From positions 496,001 to 560,000 of the forward strand of contig NZ_JAALCJ010000001.1 in assembly GCF_011078175.1 (NCBI RefSeq): DNA of 64,000 nucleotides, in the 5' to 3' direction. The DNA comes from Enterobacter cloacae (GTDB lineage: Bacteria; Pseudomonadota; Gammaproteobacteria; Enterobacterales; Enterobacteriaceae). The notes under the pieces are model-generated. The model was not told the DNA's origin. It saw only the letters and a list, made by a program, of their open reading frames with translations, and made no database searches. Positions 60,441 to 64,000 of this stretch are shown here, piece by piece. The position numbers and the translations under genes are program-made. The first letter of the stretch is position 1, and each line of letters begins with the position of its first letter.

Positions 60441-61421
60441 GTGTCAAACATGCACCTGCAAAACGATGTTTTTTATCCGCATCGCACAAATATTATTTCT
60501 GAACTGATCAGAGGGAAACGCGTTCCCGGCCCAATCTGGCACAAACGCGATTACCGGTTAAAGTTCCTTCTGCGCTCGCTTTTATTCTGGTCCTCTACCC
60601 ATCGTATGCTGGAGGCGCTATCCGGGCGCGATGATTTCGACAAGCTGCTCACCTCTCAAATTACCTTGCCGAGCAAAACTCACCGCCAATATCTGATGCG
60701 CGGCCTGACATCTAACGATCGGGCCGATGCTATTGTCAGCCACTATCAGTGGATTGATAGTTTGACAAACATCGCCCTCTCCCACGCGCTGACCAGCCCG
60801 CATGAAGTGCCGGTTATCCGGTTTGAGGCAAAAAATGGCGAAATCTATACCGTCCACGCCTCGTCCGCAGGTAAGGCCGAACGCGAAGGCGAAAGCACGC
60901 TTTGGCTGCACGACAATGACAATACGCTGCTTGCCAGCCTGACGTTCTGTGTCGCACGCAGTAACGGTCGTACGGTGCTGGTGATCGGCGGCCTCCAGGG
61001 TCCACGTCGTCATGTTTCTCGGGAGGTGATTAAGCAGGCTACCCGTGCCTGCCATGGGCTTTTCCCAAAACGCGTGCTGATGGAGGTGATCTTCCAGCTT
61101 GCCTCACGCTCGAACATCAGCGCGATTTTTGCCGTCAGCGATGAAGGCCATGTTTTCCGCGCGCTGCGCTACCGTCTGAGCAAAGGCCGTCATTTTCACG
61201 CCAGCTATGACGAGTTCTGGGAAGGCCTTAACGGAAAGAAACTCTCCCCCTTCTGCTGGCAGTTGCCGATTCAGATGGAGCGTAAAGCGCTGGAGGAGAT
61301 TGCCAGCAAAAAACGCGCCGAATACCGTCGCCGCTTTGCGTTACTCGATGATATTGCGGCTTCCGTACATGCGCGCATTGATCCCGCGGTCGTCTCAGGC
61401 AAAATACAAACAAAAATTTAA
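60441..61421 (+). CDS. VirK/YbjX family protein (DUF535)
   Basis: This 326-aa soluble protein belongs to the DUF535/VirK family, including Salmonella VirK and E. coli YbjX, linked to envelope resistance to antimicrobial peptides. Its biochemistry is unknown. Typical motifs are FYPHRTNIISELIRG near the N-terminus, the GGLQGPR segment near 186 and HFHASYDEFWE near 250. The second half is rich in Arg/Lys. It lies between pphA and the sdsR sRNA, where E. coli K-12 has no gene. GAGGG upstream supports the start. Confidence 0.9.
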   Translation: MSNMHLQNDVFYPHRTNIISELIRGKRVPGPIWHKRDYRLKFLLRSLLFWSSTHRMLEALSGRDDFDKLLTSQITLPSKTHRQYLMRGLTSNDRADAIVSHYQWIDSLTNIALSHALTSPHEVPVIRFEAKNGEIYTVHASSAGKAEREGESTLWLHDNDNTLLASLTFCVARSNGRTVLVIGGLQGPRRHVSREVIKQATRACHGLFPKRVLMEVIFQLASRSNISAIFAVSDEGHVFRALRYRLSKGRHFHASYDEFWEGLNGKKLSPFCWQLPIQMERKALEEIASKKRAEYRRRFALLDDIAASVHARIDPAVVSGKIQTKI

Positions 61422-61544
61422 CAAAACAGCCAAAAAGGACTGGACTTACGCCTGCCGGGTTGTGGTATGTTTGAAGCAGGCGCACAGGAAGTGAACCTTC
61501 TGCTGAGACGAAAAACAGATTTTATCGTTTATTTTCATGCAGAT

Positions 61545-61648
61545 AAAAAGAGACCGAATACGATTCCTGTATTCGGTCCAGGGAAATGGCTCTTGGGAGA
61601 GAGCCGTGCGCTAAAAGTTGGCATTAATGCAGGCTCAATCGCCTTGCC
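61545..61648 (-). ncRNA. sdsR: Small RNA SdsR (RyeB)
   Basis: This 104-nt sRNA is read on the minus strand from GCAAGGCGATTGAG to the terminator ATTCGGTCTCTTTTT, and matches the E. coli/Salmonella SdsR nearly throughout. SdsR is a highly sigma-S-dependent Hfq-bound sRNA that represses mRNAs such as tolC and mutS. The terminator hairpin GACCGAATAC...GTATTCGGTC is perfect. It lies between pphA and yebY, as in E. coli. The antisense partner SraC (RyeA) would be read on the plus strand across it. Confidence 0.92.
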
Positions 61649-61653
61649 CTTTA

Positions 61654-61660
61654 AGAATAG
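61654..61660 (-). promoter_or_regulatory. sigma-S-type -10 element of sdsR
   Basis: CTATTCT on the minus strand, 5 bp upstream of the inferred sdsR +1, fits the sigma-S -10 consensus CTATACT at six of seven positions. Confidence 0.65.
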
Positions 61661-61736
61661 ATGACGACGTCAGGTTTTCCAGTCCACAGTAAAAGTGGTC
61701 TGAAAAAAAGCGTCAGAACATCATCAAATGTGAAAA

Positions 61737-61773
61737 ACCGCAGAGCTTTTACAAGCACCTGCGGTTTTTTTTT
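61737..61773 (+). terminator. Terminator for the plus-strand RNA (SraC-like)
   Basis: ACCGCAG and CTGCGGT form a stem with an inner GCTTTT...AAGC pairing, followed by nine T residues on the plus strand. It would end SraC/RyeA, the RNA antisense to SdsR, and faces the yebY end. Confidence 0.7.
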
Positions 61774-61789
61774 ACTGGAAACCTGACGG

Positions 61790-62128
61790 CTAGCAGAGCT
61801 TTTTAGCGCGCTCAATAAACGGTGCCAGACTCTTCTTCTGCCCGGGGTTTGCCGGGTCATCCACCTGGATCACGCTGACAGGCTGTCCGTTACTTTTCCC
61901 GCTGGCGACCTGCTGCTCCGCTACGTCATTTAACGGATACTGCACGAGCGTACTGGGATTGATGACATACAGCGCATTACCGGGACGGCAGGTGAGCATG
62001 ACCTCTTCACGATTAAATGCCCAGTTGTCCTTACCCACTTCAAACCGGCTGACGGTGATGACCTGCGGCGCGGCCAGCGCGCTGCTGGCACAGGTGAGAA
62101 GTAAAAGAGAAAGCAGTGTCTTTTTCAT
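61790..62128 (-). CDS. yebY: DUF2511 periplasmic protein YebY
   Basis: This 112-aa protein has a signal peptide (residues 1-19, cut after ALA) and a compact soluble domain. Two Cys residues (LTCRPG and the last residue) could form a disulfide. It matches E. coli YebY (113 aa). Its function is unknown, but it always follows copD/copC, so a role in copper or periplasmic redox handling is plausible. It is the last gene of the copC-copD-yebY operon. Confidence 0.92.
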   Translation of the reverse strand: MKKTLLSLLLLTCASSALAAPQVITVSRFEVGKDNWAFNREEVMLTCRPGNALYVINPSTLVQYPLNDVAEQQVASGKSNGQPVSVIQVDDPANPGQKKSLAPFIERAKKLC

Positions 62129-62144
62129 ATGTTTTTTAACCTTG

Positions 62145-63014
62145 TCAGAAGGGTTCCCAGGTCGCGAACAGGCTGACGGCCGCCAGTACCAGCGCGCCCA
62201 GCACCACTTCTGCCTGTGTCATCCTGATAAAAATCTGTTGTTCTCGCCCGGCCTCCGGGCGAAAGCGTGGCACAAGAAAATACCGATTCGCCAGCGCAAT
62301 TGCCACCATCATCATGACCAGCGCACATTTGAACAACAACAGCTGGACATAAGGCGCCTGCCACGGCACGTTTGTGCCAACAATAAAGAGCGTATTGATT
62401 ATCCCGGTCAGCAGCACGCCCGCCACGGCGTAATGCCCCATGCGGGAGAAGCGCATCATGGTAAAGATAGCGGCTGGCTGCCAGCGGCCTTTCGCCAGAC
62501 GCATGCAAAACAGCAGCGGCAGTAAACCACCCACCCAGGTCGCGGCGCAGAGCAGGTGAAGCGCATGATTCAGACGATGCAACGCTCCCGGCGCGCCACC
62601 GTTCATCGCGGCATGTCCCACGCCCGCCATCAGCACCAGCTGCCCCATCGCGAGCAGTAACAGCCGTGAGCCTTTTTGCGGGGTAAGCCATGCAGCGCCC
62701 GCCGTCACAGCGGCCAGCACCATTTGCCACAACCAGACGCCGCCAAATTGCGTTCCCAGCACGCTGCGCCAGACCGCCGGACGAATGACATCGCTCCAGC
62801 CGTTGCCCATCAACCCACTTTGCAGGCCAAACATCAGCAGAGCCGCTATCAGGCTGATTAAGGCCGTGAGTTTCTGCTGCCGCTGGAACCGCCGGGTCAT
62901 GAGACGCTGCAACGAAGACGGCGCAAACCAGACGCTGTAAAGCGCGTTGCCGAAAAGCAGCATCAGCGCAGCAAAATGGATAAAGCGCAACGCGACGTAG
63001 CTCAGGGCCAGCAT
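62145..63014 (-). CDS. copD: Copper homeostasis membrane protein CopD (YebZ)
   Basis: This 289-aa CopD-family inner-membrane protein has eight predicted helices. It works with CopC in copper transport, with import to the cytoplasm or redox handling still debated. Several His residues near helix ends (RFIHFAA, HAALNGG-type, LNHALHLL) could bind copper. It matches E. coli YebZ (290 aa). It starts one base after the copC stop, giving tight coupling, and yebY follows 16 bp later. Confidence 0.92.
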   Translation of the reverse strand: MLALSYVALRFIHFAALMLLFGNALYSVWFAPSSLQRLMTRRFQRQQKLTALISLIAALLMFGLQSGLMGNGWSDVIRPAVWRSVLGTQFGGVWLWQMVLAAVTAGAAWLTPQKGSRLLLLAMGQLVLMAGVGHAAMNGGAPGALHRLNHALHLLCAATWVGGLLPLLFCMRLAKGRWQPAAIFTMMRFSRMGHYAVAGVLLTGIINTLFIVGTNVPWQAPYVQLLLFKCALVMMMVAIALANRYFLVPRFRPEAGREQQIFIRMTQAEVVLGALVLAAVSLFATWEPF

Positions 63015-63015
63015 G

Positions 63016-63387
63016 CTATTTCACGCTAAAGTGATAGCTGCCCTTGGTTTTGTGGCCATCCACGGAAACCACATGCCAGTCCACCGTGTAAGTGCCGGTC
63101 GTCAACGGTTTCTCAAGAGGAACAATCAGCTTTGCGTTATCCTTCTCGTCACGCTTCACCGCGCCCGTCTGGATCTTGTGCTGCTGCGCGTCCGTCACCA
63201 CCACGCCGCTGAAGGCAGACTCAATACCTTCCGAGAAGTTCAGGGTAATGACCTCTGGCGCCACCGCAACGGTATTTTCCTGCGGGGATTGCTGCTTAAG
63301 ATGCGCATGGGCCAGAACTGAGGGCGTGATGGCTGAAGAGAGCAGAAAGACCAGCGCGCACGCGATACGGGAAGGGGTAAAATGCAT
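63016..63387 (-). CDS. copC: Periplasmic copper-binding protein CopC (YobA)
   Basis: This 123-aa periplasmic protein has a signal peptide (residues 1-27) and a CopC beta-sandwich beginning HAHLKQQSP, where the mature N-terminal His is a Cu(II) ligand. The conserved [14 protein letters not shown] near the end supplies further His/Asp ligands. It matches E. coli YobA (124 aa). ATG at 63387 is chosen by AAGGA spacing; a second ATG three codons upstream is too close to it. It starts the copC-copD-yebY operon. Confidence 0.92.
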   Translation of the reverse strand: MHFTPSRIACALVFLLSSAITPSVLAHAHLKQQSPQENTVAVAPEVITLNFSEGIESAFSGVVVTDAQQHKIQTGAVKRDEKDNAKLIVPLEKPLTTGTYTVDWHVVSVDGHKTKGSYHFSVK

Positions 63388-63524
63388 CACAATCATTCCT
63401 TTTCGTTATGCCTGAATGCTAAAGAATAACTCTGTATAATTAACGAGTCGAGGAACATCCTTTGCTCCCTTGTCATCGTTGAACATTCGCGGTAACGTTG
63501 CCGCCGCAGAAAAAGGAGAAGGAA

Positions 63525-63755
63525 ATGAACGTTAACCTGGCCGCCCTTCCTCAGGACGAGATGGACAAAGTGAATGTCGATCTCGCCGCCGCGGGGGTCG
63601 CATTCAAAGAGCGTTACAACATGCCCGTCGTGGCTGAAGTGGTAGAGCGTGAACAACCCGCGCATCTGCGCGACTGGTTCCGCGAACGTCTCATTGCGCA
63701 TCGCCTCGCCTCCGTCAATCTCTCGCGCCTGCCGTACGAACCTAAAGTTAAATAA
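63525..63755 (+). CDS. holE: DNA polymerase III theta subunit HolE
   Basis: This 76-aa protein stabilises the epsilon proofreading subunit (DnaQ) in the polymerase III core. It is nearly identical to E. coli HolE from [21 protein letters not shown] to the end. ATG at 63525 follows AAGGAGAAGGAA. It is divergent from copC and upstream of yobB, as in E. coli. Confidence 0.96.
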   Translation: MNVNLAALPQDEMDKVNVDLAAAGVAFKERYNMPVVAEVVEREQPAHLRDWFRERLIAHRLASVNLSRLPYEPKVK

Positions 63756-63866
63756 GCTTAACGTCTCGTTACACTTCCTTACGCGTTATGTGGCAGGATA
63801 AGAAAACCCTGATAAATTTAGGTGTAATCTTAAGATCCCAGCGACTCAGTGTATAAGGAAGTCACG

Positions 63867-64000
63867 ATGTCACGATGGAATATTGCCGCGGCACAGTATG
63901 CCCCGCGGCACAACTGTGTTGATGAGCACGTAAAACATCACCTGCACTTTATTGCCGAGGCTGCCTGGCACGGGTGCGATTTAATCGTCTTTCCGGAGCT
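63867..64000 (+). CDS. yobB: Carbon-nitrogen hydrolase family protein YobB (5' part)
   Basis: The first 44 codons of a nitrilase-superfamily protein run off the window edge. They read MSRWNIAAAQYAP, then ...CDLIVFPEL, the N-terminal strand and the catalytic-Glu segment (FPEL) of carbon-nitrogen hydrolases. It matches the start of E. coli YobB, though E. coli has FPSL at the last motif, as I recall it. AAGGA lies about 10 nt upstream of the ATG. The substrate is unknown. Confidence 0.85.
   Translation, partial: MSRWNIAAAQYAPRHNCVDEHVKHHLHFIAEAAWHGCDLIVFPE

Overview
The window is chromosomal DNA of a member of the Enterobacteriaceae. Nearly every gene has a recognisable Escherichia/Salmonella orthologue at the usual length. 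The order treA-ycgR-emtA-ldcA-cvrA-dadXA-ycgB-fadR-nhaB-dsbB-ycgNML-minCDE-rnd-fadD...holE-yobB fits an Enterobacter-type genome (Enterobacter, Lelliottia or Leclercia). The direct minE-rnd junction, the PBP3SAL-type second FtsI gene, GTG/TTG starts at the expected genes and Enterobacter-style REP hairpins support this. No tRNA, rRNA, CRISPR array, prophage or intact insertion sequence was seen.

Layout. 1-8.1 kb is the most accessory part: a GlxA/AraC-type regulator, a second (non-GapA) GAPDH with an unusual active-site loop, a RafY-like glycoporin divergent from periplasmic trehalase, and an orphan ferrisiderophore receptor with a Fur-box-like site. 8.2-20 kb is core: flagellar brake YcgR, murein recycling (EmtA, LdcA), K+/H+ antiporter CvrA, D-/L-alanine catabolism (DadA-DadX), YcgB, FadR, NhaB and DsbB. 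20-24.7 kb holds ycgN, ycgM, ycgL, the minCDE division-site operon and RNase D. A 54-bp IS150-like miniature element sits inside the dsbB-ycgN terminator. 24.8-35.9 kb holds fatty-acid activation (FadD), YeaY, TsaB, YoaA, YoaB, YoaH, PabB, NudL, serine deaminase SdaA and the c-di-GMP phosphodiesterase PdeD. 35.9-42.9 kb holds YoaE, the mannose PTS operon manXYZ, YobD, the manganese exporter MntP behind a yybP-ykoY riboswitch and MntR-like boxes, and RlmA. 42.9-50.2 kb holds the PBP3SAL-like transpeptidase, cspC-yobF, yebO, mgrB, yobH, kdgR, yebQ and htpX. 50.3-64 kb holds prc-proQ, msrC, the LetA/LetB lipid-transport pair, rsmF, yebV, pphA, a VirK/YbjX-family gene, the sRNA SdsR, the yebY-copD-copC copper cluster, holE and the start of yobB.

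Themes. Envelope maintenance and cell-wall remodelling recur (EmtA, LdcA, PBP3SAL, Prc, HtpX, LetAB, DsbB, MgrB), as do fatty-acid control (FadR with its target fadD) and metal handling (MntP, CopCD, siderophore receptor). Three small items easily missed are annotated: yobF (43 codons), mgrB (47 codons, GTG start) and SdsR. I found no convincing wholly new multi-gene system. The items most worth a second look are the altered GAPDH active site, the SxD motif in the second FtsI, the miniature element in the terminator loop, and the double MntR-box/riboswitch leader of mntP.
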